Shown here piece by piece: positions 24,452-34,609 of a DNA stretch of 64,000 nucleotides. This DNA comes from Abyssibacter sp036156195 (GTDB taxonomy: Bacteria > Pseudomonadota > Gammaproteobacteria > Nevskiales > OUC007). The stretch's first letter is position 1. The number at the start of each line of letters is the position of its first letter. The translations under genes and the position numbers were made by a program. Where the stretch lies: NCBI GenBank assembly GCA_036156195.1, contig JAYZUZ010000014.1, forward strand, positions 1-64,000, read 5' to 3'. The notes under the pieces were generated by a model. That model had not been told where the DNA came from, searched no databases, and worked only from the letters and a program-made list of their open reading frames with translations.

Positions 24452-25365
24452 TGACAACAGGCGGGGATGCGGTCACGCTGGTCGAGATGGCCCCCCGGGA
24501 TGGCTTGCAGAACGAAGCCACCCCGCTAACGCCGGATACCCGCATCGAACTGATCCAACGCCTGGCGACCACCGGGCTGACGCAGATCGAGGCTGGCGCA
24601 TTCGTGTCCCCCAAGTGGGTTCCACAGATGGCAGGCTCGGATACCGTGCTCGCCAGCCTGCAGCATGACGCCGGCATTCGCTACCCGGTGCTGGTGCCCA
24701 ACATGAAGGGCTTTGAGGCTGCCCAGGCGGCTGGTGCTCGCGATGTCTCCGTCTTCGCAGCAGCCTCCGAATCGTTTTCCCGCAAGAACATCAATTGCTC
24801 CATCGCCGAGAGCCTGGAGCGGTTTCGCCCGGTCTGTGAAGCGGCGCAGACCCAAGGCCTGCGCCTGCGCGGTTACGTCTCCTGCGTGATGGGCTGCCCC
24901 TACGAAGGTCCCATCGAACCCGACGCGGTCCTGGCCGTCAGCCGCGAACTGTTCGCCATGGGCTGTGAAGAAATCTCGCTTGGCGACACGATTGGCACAG
25001 GCACGCCCGCGGCAACCCGGCACTTACTTGCTCTACTGACGCAGGAGTTGCCTGTCGGTCGCCTGGCAGCCCATTTCCATGACACCTACGGACAAGCGCT
25101 GGCCAACCTGCTGGTGGCCCTGGAGGCCGGCGTGCGCGTCATCGATGCATCTGTCGCCGGACTGGGTGGCTGCCCCTACGCCAAGGGTGCCAGCGGCAAT
25201 GTCGGCACCGAGGATGTGCTGTACATGCTCAACGGCATGGGCATGACGACGGGTGTGGACCTGGACGCGATCGTCGACGTTGGCGCCTGGATCTGCGAGC
25301 AACTGGGCCGGCCACCAGCGTCAAAGGCCGCACGAGCCCTGGCCGCCCGACGGCAATCCACCTGA
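24451..25365 (+). CDS. mvaB: Hydroxymethylglutaryl-CoA lyase
   Basis: 304-aa enzyme that splits HMG-CoA into acetoacetate and acetyl-CoA, the last step of leucine degradation. The TIM-barrel signatures are all present: VEMAPRDGLQNE at the N-terminus, QIEAGAFVSPKWVPQM, SLGDTIGTG, HFHDTYGQALAN, and SVAGLGGCPYAKGASGN with the catalytic Cys. Full family length. Translationally coupled to crp (TGATG), an unusual partner. No other leucine-degradation genes lie nearby. Confidence 0.95.
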   Translation: MTTGGDAVTLVEMAPRDGLQNEATPLTPDTRIELIQRLATTGLTQIEAGAFVSPKWVPQMAGSDTVLASLQHDAGIRYPVLVPNMKGFEAAQAAGARDVSVFAAASESFSRKNINCSIAESLERFRPVCEAAQTQGLRLRGYVSCVMGCPYEGPIEPDAVLAVSRELFAMGCEEISLGDTIGTGTPAATRHLLALLTQELPVGRLAAHFHDTYGQALANLLVALEAGVRVIDASVAGLGGCPYAKGASGNVGTEDVLYMLNGMGMTTGVDLDAIVDVGAWICEQLGRPPASKAARALAARRQST

Positions 25366-25372
25366 CGCCGCC

Positions 25373-26185
25373 TCAGCCCGCCTGCAGCGGGTGATCGATG
25401 AGTTTGGCTAGCGCAGCCCCGGGATCCGGCGCCCGCATCAGTGATTCGCCGATCAGGAATCCATGCACATCGGCGGCCTGCATGCGCGCGATGTCATCTC
25501 TCTGATGAATCCCGCTTTCCGTAATCAGCAGGCGACCTGACGGCACGGCATCGCGCAGTGACAGCGTGGTGTCCAGGCTGACGTCAAAGGTTCGCAGGTT
25601 GCGGTTGTTCACACCCAGCAACGGACAAAGCGCGGGCGGCAACGCCAATGCGCGCTCCAGCTCAGCGGCATCGTGGACCTCGACCAGCGTATCCATGCCC
25701 AACTCGACCGTCGCCTCGGCCAAGCTGCGTAGCTGGCCGTCATCCAGCGCTGCCACAATGAGCAGTACGCAATCGGCACCCCAGGCTCGCGCTTCGAGCA
25801 CCTGATAGGGGTCGATTAGAAAATCTTTGCGGATGACCGGCAATCCGGCGGCCTTCGCCTGCACCAGATACTCCGGCGCGCCCTGGAAATAAACCGAATC
25901 CGTCAGCACAGACAGGCAGGCCGCACCGCCTGCTGCATAACGATGCGCCAGCCAGCTGGGATTGAAATCATCGCGAATCAGGCCCTTACTCGGCGAAGCT
26001 TTCTTAAGCTCGGCGATGACGGCTGGCTGACGCTGCTGGACGCGTGCCCGGAGCGCCGCCGCAAACCCACGGGGCGACTCTGCATCAGCCGCCTTGGCTC
26101 GCAACGTTTCGGCCGAGACGCGTGAACGGGCCAGGGCCACTTCATCCCGCTTGGTGGCCAGAATCTTCTCGAGTATGTCGCTCAC
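25373..26185 (-). CDS. trpC: Indole-3-glycerol phosphate synthase
   Basis: 270-aa single-function TrpC. The start is the GTG at 26185, four bases after trpD ends; the longer frame overlaps trpD and is rejected. TIM-barrel motifs are intact: AVIAELKKASPSKGLI with the catalytic Lys, VIRKDFLIDPYQV, LLGVNNRNLRTF and LLITESGI. It closes the indole ring in tryptophan synthesis. There is no fused TrpF. Downstream of trpD in a two-gene trp unit; trpE, trpG, trpF and trpBA are outside the window. Confidence 0.97.
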   Translation of the reverse strand: MSDILEKILATKRDEVALARSRVSAETLRAKAADAESPRGFAAALRARVQQRQPAVIAELKKASPSKGLIRDDFNPSWLAHRYAAGGAACLSVLTDSVYFQGAPEYLVQAKAAGLPVIRKDFLIDPYQVLEARAWGADCVLLIVAALDDGQLRSLAEATVELGMDTLVEVHDAAELERALALPPALCPLLGVNNRNLRTFDVSLDTTLSLRDAVPSGRLLITESGIHQRDDIARMQAADVHGFLIGESLMRAPDPGAALAKLIDHPLQAG

Positions 26186-26189
26186 GGAA

Positions 26190-27209
26190 TCAGAGTTGCT
26201 GTGACAGACGCGCCAACCGCTTGAGCGTGTCCAGCGCCGTACCGGCTGCCAGCACCTCGCGGGCCTGGTTGACGCCGTCGGCAAGCGTGCGGGTGAGCCC
26301 GGCCACATAAATGCCCGCGCCGGCATTCAACGCGATCATGTCGGCCACCGAGCCGGCCCGCCCGCCCAGCGCTTGCTGGATCATGTCCCGGCTTTCTTCC
26401 GCCGAGGCCGCCCGCAAGGGCTGAAGGCTATGCGCGGTGACGCCAAATGTCGCGGGCTCGATGGTGTAGGTGCGGACTTCGCCCATGCGCAGTTCAGCCA
26501 CATGTGTCGGCTGCACGGGGCTGATCTCGTCGAGCCCATCCTGACCATGCACAACCATGACGTGCTCACTGCCCAGCCGCTGCATCACTTCCGCAATCGG
26601 CGTGCACCAGGCACCGGAGAACACCCCGATCACCTGGCAGGGTGCCGCTGCAGGGTTGGTCAACGGGCCGAGCAGATTGAACACGGTCCGAACGCCCAGA
26701 TCACGCCGGGGCCCGATCGCATGCTTCATCGCCGCGTGATAGCCCGGCGCAAACATGAACCCCACGCCCACCTCATCCACGCAGCGGGCAACGGCCTCCG
26801 GATCCAGGCTGACCTTGACCCCCGCCGCCTCCAATACATCGGCACTACCAAACTTGCTGGAGACCGAGCGATTGCCATGCTTGGCCACGTGGCCGCCTGC
26901 CGCTGCCACGACCATTGCAGCAGCCGTAGAGACATTGAAGATGCCACTGGCATCGCCCCCGGTACCGCAGGTATCGACCAGGTGCTTGCGCGCCTTGTCG
27001 CTTAATTGAACCGGCGTGGCCAACTCGCGCATGACAGAGGCGGCCGCGGCAATCTCGCCCACGGTTTCGCCCTTGCAGCGCAGGGCGATGAGAAAGCCGG
27101 CGACCTGTGCGGGACTGTACTCACCCGCCATGATGCCGCGCATGGTCTGCGTCATGACCTCGGGATCGAGGTCACGGGCGTCCAACAACTGTTCGAGCAC
27201 AGCTTTCAT
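26190..27209 (-). CDS. trpD: Anthranilate phosphoribosyltransferase
   Basis: 339-aa enzyme of standard length that joins anthranilate to PRPP. Signature motifs: DTCGTGGDASGIFNVST (PRPP and metal binding) at about 79-95, KHGNRSVSSKFGSADVLE at about 109-126 and VFNLLGPLTNPA at about 162-173. No fused TrpG domain. It starts at an ATG 64 bases after the gltA stop, with a stable hairpin between, and is followed at four bases by trpC. The neighbour gltA is not a tryptophan gene, so trpDC is split from the rest of the pathway. Confidence 0.97.
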   Translation of the reverse strand: MKAVLEQLLDARDLDPEVMTQTMRGIMAGEYSPAQVAGFLIALRCKGETVGEIAAAASVMRELATPVQLSDKARKHLVDTCGTGGDASGIFNVSTAAAMVVAAAGGHVAKHGNRSVSSKFGSADVLEAAGVKVSLDPEAVARCVDEVGVGFMFAPGYHAAMKHAIGPRRDLGVRTVFNLLGPLTNPAAAPCQVIGVFSGAWCTPIAEVMQRLGSEHVMVVHGQDGLDEISPVQPTHVAELRMGEVRTYTIEPATFGVTAHSLQPLRAASAEESRDMIQQALGGRAGSVADMIALNAGAGIYVAGLTRTLADGVNQAREVLAAGTALDTLKRLARLSQQL

Positions 27210-27227
27210 GACGTTCTCGACTAACGT

Positions 27228-27261
27228 GGCCGGATCGACGCCAGATCAGCGTCGATCGGCC
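27228..27261 (-). terminator. Hairpin between gltA and trpD
   Basis: GGCCGGATCGACGC (27228-27241) pairs with GCGTCGATCGGCC (27249-27261), with one bulged G and a 7-base loop. It lies just after the gltA stop in transcription order. No T-run follows, so it may be a processing or Rho-associated element that lowers read-through into trpDC. Confidence 0.5.
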
Positions 27262-27273
27262 GCGAAGCGGGCG

Positions 27274-28566
<1,293 letters not shown>

Positions 28567-28600
28567 GCTCGTCTTGCTCCCAGTCGGTCTCGGGGCCGTG

Positions 28601-28631
28601 GCCAAGACTGGCCTGCGTGGCTTGTCTTGGC
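28601..28631 (-). promoter_or_regulatory. Inverted repeat in the gltA leader
   Basis: GCCAAGAC (28601-28608) and GTCTTGGC (28624-28631) are perfect complements 15 bases apart, 35-65 bases before the gltA start. It may be a leader hairpin or an operator. The rest of the 228-base gap to the cyclase gene shows nothing. Confidence 0.35.
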
Positions 28632-28794
28632 GGCGAGTCGGCCCGCCTGGCTAGTGCCTGGCCGGTGACATCGCTGGCGCCCCGGGACGTTCATTGAGTG
28701 AAAAGAATGTCAGGTCTGCACTGCGCAACGCCGTTGTGACCCATCCCGCAGCCAGCCCCCGACGTCAGGCAGCACGGTGCCCAAGGGAAAATCG

Positions 28795-30120
28795 TTAACG
28801 CCTACTAGTTTCTCCGGTCGCACCAAGGCTTTGCAAGCGCAGTGCACAAATCGGCACCGGCCCTGGAAAGCCCTTGAGCGGTTCCGAGGGCTGGTCAATC
28901 GCGACCCAACGCTCGGACTGACCGGCCTGGTCGCGCGTGCGAACATCGGCCAGCACCTCGCCATCTGCAGCCCGGTTGCACAGCCGTGAGGCCAACACCA
29001 CCGGATTGCCAACCGCCGCATACTCCAGCCGCCCCGCGCCATGCAGCGCACCGACGGTGACATGCCCGGTCGCCAGGCCAATACCCAACCCGACCTCGGC
29101 AGCGTGCCCGCCCTGCTCCAACACCGCCTGCACCGCCTGCTGCAGATCAAAGGCCAGTTCCACCGCCCGATGCGCGTGGTCGCTCAGCGCAAAGGGTGCA
29201 CCCACCAGTATCAGTACACCGTCACCCGCATGATCCTTGACCGTACCGCCGTGGTTGCGCGCCGCCCGGCCCACTGCCTGGTAAAACGCTTCCAGCAGTT
29301 CGAAGACCGCGTCTGAGGAGCGATCGCGTGCATACGCGGAGAAGCCCCGCAGATCGGCCACGACGACCGTGACCAGCGCCCGGCGGCGTTCCAGCAGATG
29401 ATCCAGGCCATGGCGGCGAACCTCCTGCGCCACCTGTGGCGACAGAAACTGGCCCATGAACGCGCCGCGCCGCCCCAGAATCGTCAGATACCGCACCGAC
29501 GAAGCCGACAGAATGACCAGACCAATCACCACCAGATACGGCTCGAGATGATGGCTGACCACCAGTGCACCGATGAGAAACGGTGCTGCGAGATACAGCA
29601 TGCGTAGACGCAGGGCGTCGGTGGAATCCAGGCGCCCGCTCAGCAGAAGCACGATGGCAATCGCCGACATCAGCATGGCCGAGCCCAGCACCGGGGCGAA
29701 GATCGCGAACTCGACTCCCCGCACCTTGACCAAACCACTGGCGTCGGAGGTCGCCTGCTCCGGCGCAATCAGGATGTAACCCAGGCCCAGCCCCAGCCAG
29801 ATGATGACCAAGAGCTGAGAGACCCGGAACAGCACATGGGCGATGAGGCCGCGACGACCACGGGCGGTGCGGCCGATGCGACGTCCCCACTCCACGCCCG
29901 CAACAATCGCCGTGGCCTCCAGCAGTTCGGTGACAAGAGACCAGAAGACCGCTCCGCCGGCCGCCTGCGACGGGTCAATGGCCTGGACCACGCCGATGGC
30001 CAGCAGGCAGAGCGCCAAGGCGCGATTGATGTGATCGCTGCGATTGGTCAGCCAGCTCGCCAGCCCGGTGCCAATCGCCATCATGGCGACGACCAGATGC
30101 GCCTGCTCGGCAAGAGGCAT
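28795..30120 (-). CDS. Membrane-anchored class III adenylate/guanylate cyclase
   Basis: 441-aa protein. The first 220 residues hold six or seven hydrophobic helices without a known sensor motif. Residues about 245-420 are a class III cyclase domain: VVVADLRGFSAYARD and VKDHAGDGVLILVGAP supply the two metal-binding Asp, and LGIGLATGHVTVGALHG and LEYAAVGNPVVLASRL are the later blocks. The last block has Asn where most members have Asp (GDxVNxAxRL), so base selectivity is uncertain. It could produce the cyclic nucleotide sensed by Crp or by the double cNMP-domain protein at 48416-50596. Confidence 0.85.
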   Translation of the reverse strand: MPLAEQAHLVVAMMAIGTGLASWLTNRSDHINRALALCLLAIGVVQAIDPSQAAGGAVFWSLVTELLEATAIVAGVEWGRRIGRTARGRRGLIAHVLFRVSQLLVIIWLGLGLGYILIAPEQATSDASGLVKVRGVEFAIFAPVLGSAMLMSAIAIVLLLSGRLDSTDALRLRMLYLAAPFLIGALVVSHHLEPYLVVIGLVILSASSVRYLTILGRRGAFMGQFLSPQVAQEVRRHGLDHLLERRRALVTVVVADLRGFSAYARDRSSDAVFELLEAFYQAVGRAARNHGGTVKDHAGDGVLILVGAPFALSDHAHRAVELAFDLQQAVQAVLEQGGHAAEVGLGIGLATGHVTVGALHGAGRLEYAAVGNPVVLASRLCNRAADGEVLADVRTRDQAGQSERWVAIDQPSEPLKGFPGPVPICALRLQSLGATGETSRR

Positions 30121-30156
30121 GGGCTGCGACCGGACCGAAACGCCGGGGAAAACGCG

Positions 30157-31407
30157 CTAACGCTTGGGGTAGTGGGCGGGATAGTCGCCGCGCGCTGCGC
30201 CGGAATCCACCGCGGCCGCCGCAACAGCCGGTGAGACGAAGTCCGACAGGCGTGGGTCCAGCGGAGTTGGCAGGATGTACTCGGGGCCGAAGCTCAGCTC
30301 GGGCGCATCGTAGGCATCCTTGACCACCTCGGGCACAGGCTGGCGCGCCAGATCGGCAATGGCGTGAACCGCAGCAATCTGCATCTCGTGGTTAATCGTC
30401 TTGGAGCGCACATCCAGCGCACCGCGAAACAGAAACGGAAAACACAGCACGTTGTTCACCTGATTCGGGTAGTCGCTGCGGCCCGTCGCCATGATCAGAT
30501 CATCACGCACCGCGTGCGCCTCCTCCGGCAGGATCTCCGGCGTTGGATTGGCCAACGCAAAGACAACCGGCTTGGGCGCCATGGACTTCACCATCGCCTG
30601 TGATACCAGCCCGGGGCCGGACACCCCGATAAAGACATCGGCACCGTTCATGGCATCTTCCAGCGTGCGCAGCTCGGTCTCGACCGCAAACGCCTGTTTC
30701 TGCGCGTTCAGGTCGGTACGTCCGCTGTGCACCACACCCTTACTGTCGCACATGATGATGTTGTTCGGGTCGGCACCCAGTGCCTGCAGCAGGTTCATGG
30801 ACGCGATCCCCGCCGCCCCCGCACCCACGCAGACAATGCGTGCGCGCTCCAGCGTCTTGCCCTGGTAGGACAAGGCATTGAGCAGCCCGGCGCAGATGAT
30901 GATGGCAGTTCCGTGCTGGTCATCGTGGAACACCGGGATGTCCAGCGCTTCGCTCAGCGTCTGCTCGATGTAGAAACAATCAGGCGCAGCGATGTCTTCG
31001 AGGTTGATCCCTCCGAAAGTCGGCGCAATCCGCTTGACGGTCTCGATGAAATCATCGGCATCGGGGGCGTCCACCTCGATGTCAAACACATCGACATTCG
31101 CGAATTTCTTGAACAGCACGGCCTTGCCTTCCATGACCGGCTTGGACGCCAGCGCGCCCGTGCGGCCCAAGCCCAGCACGGCAGTCCCGTTGGTGATCAC
31201 CGCGACGAGATTGCCCTTGGAGGTGTACTTGAACGCATCGTCCGGGTTTTTCTCGATCTCGATGACCGGCTCAGCAACGCCCGGCGAATAGGCCAGGGCC
31301 AGTTCGCTGGGCGTCGTAAACGGCTTGGTGATGGCGATCCCGAGTTTTCCTGGCCGAGGCTTGGCGTGGTAGTCCAGCGCCGCCTGGCGCCTGTCGGGTT
31401 TGCTCAT
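30157..31407 (-). CDS. Malic enzyme (short, without phosphotransacetylase domain)
   Basis: 416-aa NAD(P)-dependent malic enzyme that decarboxylates malate to pyruvate. The N-terminal domain has FTTPSELALAYSPGVAEP and GNLVAVITNGTAVLGLGRTG, with the catalytic Lys in KPVMEGKAVLFKKFANVD; metal ligands sit in FGGINLEDIAAPDCF. The Rossmann motif VGAGAAGIASMN is at about 180. It lacks the C-terminal phosphotransacetylase-like half of MaeB, so it is the short form. Cofactor preference cannot be read with confidence. 36 bases before the cyclase gene on the same strand. Confidence 0.92.
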   Translation of the reverse strand: MSKPDRRQAALDYHAKPRPGKLGIAITKPFTTPSELALAYSPGVAEPVIEIEKNPDDAFKYTSKGNLVAVITNGTAVLGLGRTGALASKPVMEGKAVLFKKFANVDVFDIEVDAPDADDFIETVKRIAPTFGGINLEDIAAPDCFYIEQTLSEALDIPVFHDDQHGTAIIICAGLLNALSYQGKTLERARIVCVGAGAAGIASMNLLQALGADPNNIIMCDSKGVVHSGRTDLNAQKQAFAVETELRTLEDAMNGADVFIGVSGPGLVSQAMVKSMAPKPVVFALANPTPEILPEEAHAVRDDLIMATGRSDYPNQVNNVLCFPFLFRGALDVRSKTINHEMQIAAVHAIADLARQPVPEVVKDAYDAPELSFGPEYILPTPLDPRLSDFVSPAVAAAAVDSGAARGDYPAHYPKR

Positions 31408-31491
31408 AACCGGAGATTGCCGTGAAAAGCGGGACGGCGATTATGCGGCCCGGACCCGCTTGTCGCCAATGCGCCCGGGCATCTGATCGCA

Positions 31492-31522
31492 CACGACGCC
31501 GGACAGGACGCCCGACGTCGTG
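31492..31522 (-). terminator. Hairpin after the MerR-family gene
   Basis: CACGACGCCGGA (31492-31503) pairs with CCCGACGTCGTG (31511-31522) at 10 of 12 positions across a 7-base loop, 13 bases past the regulator's stop in transcription order. No T-run follows. Probable end or attenuation point before the malic enzyme gene. Confidence 0.4.
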
Positions 31523-31535
31523 ACAAACCACCCCA

Positions 31536-32510
31536 CTACCGCAGCTCGGACAAGTCGATTTTCTCGTGGTCGACCACGCGCTTGAGCGCAGCCTCCATGG
31601 TGGCGCGGGCATGCGCGGTCGCGCCGCGCAACATGGCATGGACTGCCGCATCCTCGGTGGACCGGTCCTCGCACAGCTGCGAGTAGCGTTCGAATGCGCT
31701 CAACGAGATCAATAGCTCCGCCAGGTGGCGAGGGCACTCGCAACTCACGCTGGTCTGCACCAGCGCAAGGGAGACCAGCTCCTTCTTCGTGAAGATCTGT
31801 GGAGGAATCGGTTCCGAGAGGTAGTCACCCGGCTGCTCGTCCGGCGCCAGCCAGTATTTTCGGGTGAGCAGCACATGACGCAGCATTTCTGCATCAATGG
31901 GCTCGCGCAGCACCAGCAAGCCCAGGTCGCGAATCGCTTCCAGATCCGATTTTCGGGCGTAGCTGTACACGACGATCAGCGCCGTCAGGCTGGCCTCGTC
32001 CCGCCAGGCCGCCAGCTCCTGAGCCATAGAACGGGTGACCTGCTCCGTCTCGACCACCGCGATCGCATTGGAATGCGTTGGCAGCGAGGCCTGACGTGCC
32101 TCAGCCGGTGACGCGTAGCTGGCGTGGATGCTGTAGCCCGGCAAGTCGATATCGCCCAGACGGTCTCCCAGCGTCGGTCCCACCAGCAGCAGGGGCGCCA
32201 GCCCGGTCCGGCGACGACGCAGGTTGCCGCGGTTGGGCATGGACGCCAGCGACTCGATGCGGGCGGGAATCTGCGCCTTATCCAGCGTGGCGATGTACCC
32301 AATCGAATCACCCGCGTCGATCAGGCTGCGTACCTGCCGGAGGTACTCGACATCATCCTGTGAATACAGGCGTGTTCCGGTTTCATCGCGGGCCGGGTTG
32401 ACCAGGCCGTAGCGCCGCTCCCAGACACGAATGGTGTTTGCGGGGATTCCCGTGGCGCGCTCGACCGCTCCGATCCGGAAAGACTGACCCTCTTCGATAA
32501 CTTCGTTCAT
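31536..32510 (-). CDS. MerR-family transcriptional regulator
   Basis: 324-aa protein. The N-terminal winged helix is MerR-like (FRIGAVERATGIPANTIRVW, ERRYGLVNPARDETGTRLYS), with the RVWERRYG pattern of the CarA/LitR/MlrA branch. The remaining 240 residues do not show the cobalamin-binding DxHxxG signature of LitR/CarH, so the ligand is unknown. The C-terminus has CECPRHLAELLISLSAFERY. AAGGAGTG lies 7-14 bases before the ATG. Two TGTACA sites lie upstream and may be its own operators. Confidence 0.82.
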   Translation of the reverse strand: MNEVIEEGQSFRIGAVERATGIPANTIRVWERRYGLVNPARDETGTRLYSQDDVEYLRQVRSLIDAGDSIGYIATLDKAQIPARIESLASMPNRGNLRRRRTGLAPLLLVGPTLGDRLGDIDLPGYSIHASYASPAEARQASLPTHSNAIAVVETEQVTRSMAQELAAWRDEASLTALIVVYSYARKSDLEAIRDLGLLVLREPIDAEMLRHVLLTRKYWLAPDEQPGDYLSEPIPPQIFTKKELVSLALVQTSVSCECPRHLAELLISLSAFERYSQLCEDRSTEDAAVHAMLRGATAHARATMEAALKRVVDHEKIDLSELR

Positions 32511-32553
32511 GCTTTGAACACTCCTTGAACCGATACAATCCGGCGTTAGCCCC

Positions 32554-32609
32554 TGTACATCGCTGAGTCATGTTCTCGCCTTGCGCCGAGGTTAGACAAC
32601 AGCTGTACA
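32554..32609. promoter_or_regulatory. Two TGTACA palindromes upstream of the MerR-family gene
   Basis: TGTACA occurs at 32554-32559 and again at 32604-32609, 50 bases apart or close to five helical turns, upstream of the regulator start at 32510. Spacing on one DNA face fits autoregulation by a multimeric regulator. Inference only. Confidence 0.3.
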
Positions 32610-32688
32610 AGTCGATTCGCAGCGTTCGTCAGAACGGATGCAATCGGAGTGTCAAAGCCCTGAACAGGGCTGGTTGTGGCTGTCCGCG

Positions 32689-32877
32689 TCAGTCGTTTTC
32701 AGGGCTGACTTCGACGGAATAAGCCGCCTCGCCCTCCGCCACCTGAACCACGATGGGTTGGCAGCAGACGAAGCAGTCCTCCACATAGGACTGGGAACCC
32801 CCGCTGTGGTCGATGAGCAGCGTGATGGGCTCGCCACAGTAAGGGCAGTGGGTGCGGTGTTCGCTGAGAGGCTCCAT
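32689..32877 (-). CDS. CPXCG-motif cysteine-rich protein
   Basis: 62-aa protein with HCPYCGEPITLLID at residues 10-23 and EDCFVCCQPIVV at about 33-44, giving two Cys pairs that likely bind zinc or form a rubredoxin-like knuckle. The length and motif are those of the small CPXCG family, function unknown. It starts 2 bases after the hemW stop and closes the rph-rdgB-hemW operon. Confidence 0.9.
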   Translation of the reverse strand: MEPLSEHRTHCPYCGEPITLLIDHSGGSQSYVEDCFVCCQPIVVQVAEGEAAYSVEVSPEND

Positions 32878-32879
32878 CG

Positions 32880-34007
32880 TCAGAACCCGGCCAGCACATC
32901 ATCAAGGTGGCGCCGCCCGAGCGGCGTGGGGCGAATACGATCGTCGGCCTGCTCCAGCGTCCCCAGCGACAAGGCCCGGCTCAGGCCGGGTTCCAGCGCC
33001 GCCGGGTCGAGGGCCGTGCCACGGCGAAACTGCTCGAGCGTAAACCCATCGTTGAGTCGCAAAGCATTCATCAGGAACTCCATCGGGCGATCCTGAGGCT
33101 CAATGTAACGCGATTCGTCCAACGCGTCCGCGCCACCCGCCGATTGGATATACGCGCCAGGACGGCGGACACGCGCCCGTCGCTCCAGCCCGACCATGCC
33201 GTGCGCGCCTGCCCCCACGCCCAGGTATTCCTCAAACCGCCAGTACGTCAGGTTGTGGCGGCATTGCCGGCCTGACCGGGCATAGGCGGAGACCTCGTAC
33301 TGCCCGTAGCCAGCCTCCGCCAGTCGCGCCTGCCCCTGCTCCCAGATCGCCACGGCTGTGTCCTCTGCCGGTAACGGCGGTGGTCGACGCGCAAACGCCG
33401 TCCCCGGCTCCAGCGTGAGCTGGTACCAGGACAAATGCTCGGGATTCAGCGCAATGGCGGCCGCTAGGTCCGCGAGGGCCTCGGCGAGGCTTTGCTCGGG
33501 CAACGCAAACATGACATCGACATTGAGATTGTCGAACCCAGCCGATCGCGCATCCGCCACGGCGCTTCGGGCCGCATCGGCATCGTGGACACGCCCGAGG
33601 CGGCGCAGCTGGGCGTTGTCAAAGCTTTGAATGCCGATGGAGAGCCGATTCACGCCTGCCGCGCGGTAGCCGGAGAACCGGCTGGCATCACTGGCGCCCG
33701 GATTGGCTTCCAGCGTGATTTCAATGTCAGGTGCAAAACCGAACCGCTGCTCGGCGCGGGTCAACACCTGCCCGATGGCATCGGCTGAAAACAGGCTGGG
33801 TGTGCCTCCACCAAAAAAGATACTGGTGAGTGGCCGCCCCGGTTGCGTCGCCGCCTGTTCGAAGTCGAGATCTCGAAGCAGGGCCTGGGTGTAGCCGGCC
33901 TCGTCCACGCGACGGCCATTCAGGCCATGCGAATTGAAATCACAGTACGGGCACTTGGCCACGCACCAGGGCAGGTGCACATAAAGCCCTAGTGGCCGGG
34001 CAGTCAT
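32880..34007 (-). CDS. hemW: Radical SAM heme chaperone HemW
   Basis: 375-aa HemW. LYVHLPWCVAKCPYCDFNSH near the N-terminus holds the CxxxCxxC cluster ligands, GGGTPSLFS follows at about 68-76, and NRLSIGIQSFDNAQLRRLGR and EYLGVGAGAHG are family blocks. HemW hands heme to respiratory enzymes (family knowledge); it is not the coproporphyrinogen dehydrogenase it was once named after. Located 3 bases after rdgB in the usual rph-rdgB-hemW order. Relevant to a genome rich in heme proteins. Confidence 0.95.
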   Translation of the reverse strand: MTARPLGLYVHLPWCVAKCPYCDFNSHGLNGRRVDEAGYTQALLRDLDFEQAATQPGRPLTSIFFGGGTPSLFSADAIGQVLTRAEQRFGFAPDIEITLEANPGASDASRFSGYRAAGVNRLSIGIQSFDNAQLRRLGRVHDADAARSAVADARSAGFDNLNVDVMFALPEQSLAEALADLAAAIALNPEHLSWYQLTLEPGTAFARRPPPLPAEDTAVAIWEQGQARLAEAGYGQYEVSAYARSGRQCRHNLTYWRFEEYLGVGAGAHGMVGLERRARVRRPGAYIQSAGGADALDESRYIEPQDRPMEFLMNALRLNDGFTLEQFRRGTALDPAALEPGLSRALSLGTLEQADDRIRPTPLGRRHLDDVLAGF

Positions 34008-34010
34008 CGA

Positions 34011-34607
34011 CTAGAGAGGTTCGATGCGCAGCTGGGTCACGAGCGCTGCAACCGCCTGGCCCCGATGACTTGCACGGTTCTTCTCTTCAGCAGACAGCTC
34101 GGCCGCTGTGCGTTGCTCGCCTGCCGGCAGAAACACCGGGTCGTAACCAAAGCCGTCCAGCCCGCGCGGCTGCTCCACAATGCTGCCGGGCCAGACGCCC
34201 TGGGCAATGAGTGGCGCGGGGTCGTCGGCATGCCGCAAGCACACGCAGACACAGCGAAACCGTGCCTGGCGGCGGCGCTCACCCGCCAGGGCCTCCAGCA
34301 GCTTGGCGTTGTTGGCCGCATCGTCGCCATGGCCGCCGGCATACCGCGCCGAGCGCACACCCGGCGCGCCACCAAGTGCGGCGACTTCGATCCCGCTGTC
34401 ATCTGCAATCGCCGGCAGGCCGGTGGCCTGAGCGGCCGCCCGCGCCTTGATCAGTGCGTTCTCAATAAACGTACTGCCGATCTCAGGCGGCTGCTCCACG
34501 GCAAATTCCGCCTGTGACCGCACGGTGTAGCCCAGCGGGGCCAGCATGGCCCGCATCTCCTTGAGTTTGCCGGCATTGCCGGTGGCCAACACCAGTTGCT
34601 TGCTCAT
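34011..34607 (-). CDS. rdgB: XTP/dITP diphosphatase (house-cleaning nucleotidase)
   Basis: 198-aa RdgB/HAM1. VLATGNAGKLKEM at the start, then ADDSGIEVAALGGAPGVRSA at about 68-87, GFGYDPVFLP at about 150 and the final NRASHRGQAV are the standard blocks. The enzyme hydrolyses deaminated purine triphosphates so that they are not incorporated into DNA. 2 bases after rph, same operon. Confidence 0.96.
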   Translation of the reverse strand: MSKQLVLATGNAGKLKEMRAMLAPLGYTVRSQAEFAVEQPPEIGSTFIENALIKARAAAQATGLPAIADDSGIEVAALGGAPGVRSARYAGGHGDDAANNAKLLEALAGERRRQARFRCVCVCLRHADDPAPLIAQGVWPGSIVEQPRGLDGFGYDPVFLPAGEQRTAAELSAEEKNRASHRGQAVAALVTQLRIEPL

Positions 34608-34609
34608 GA

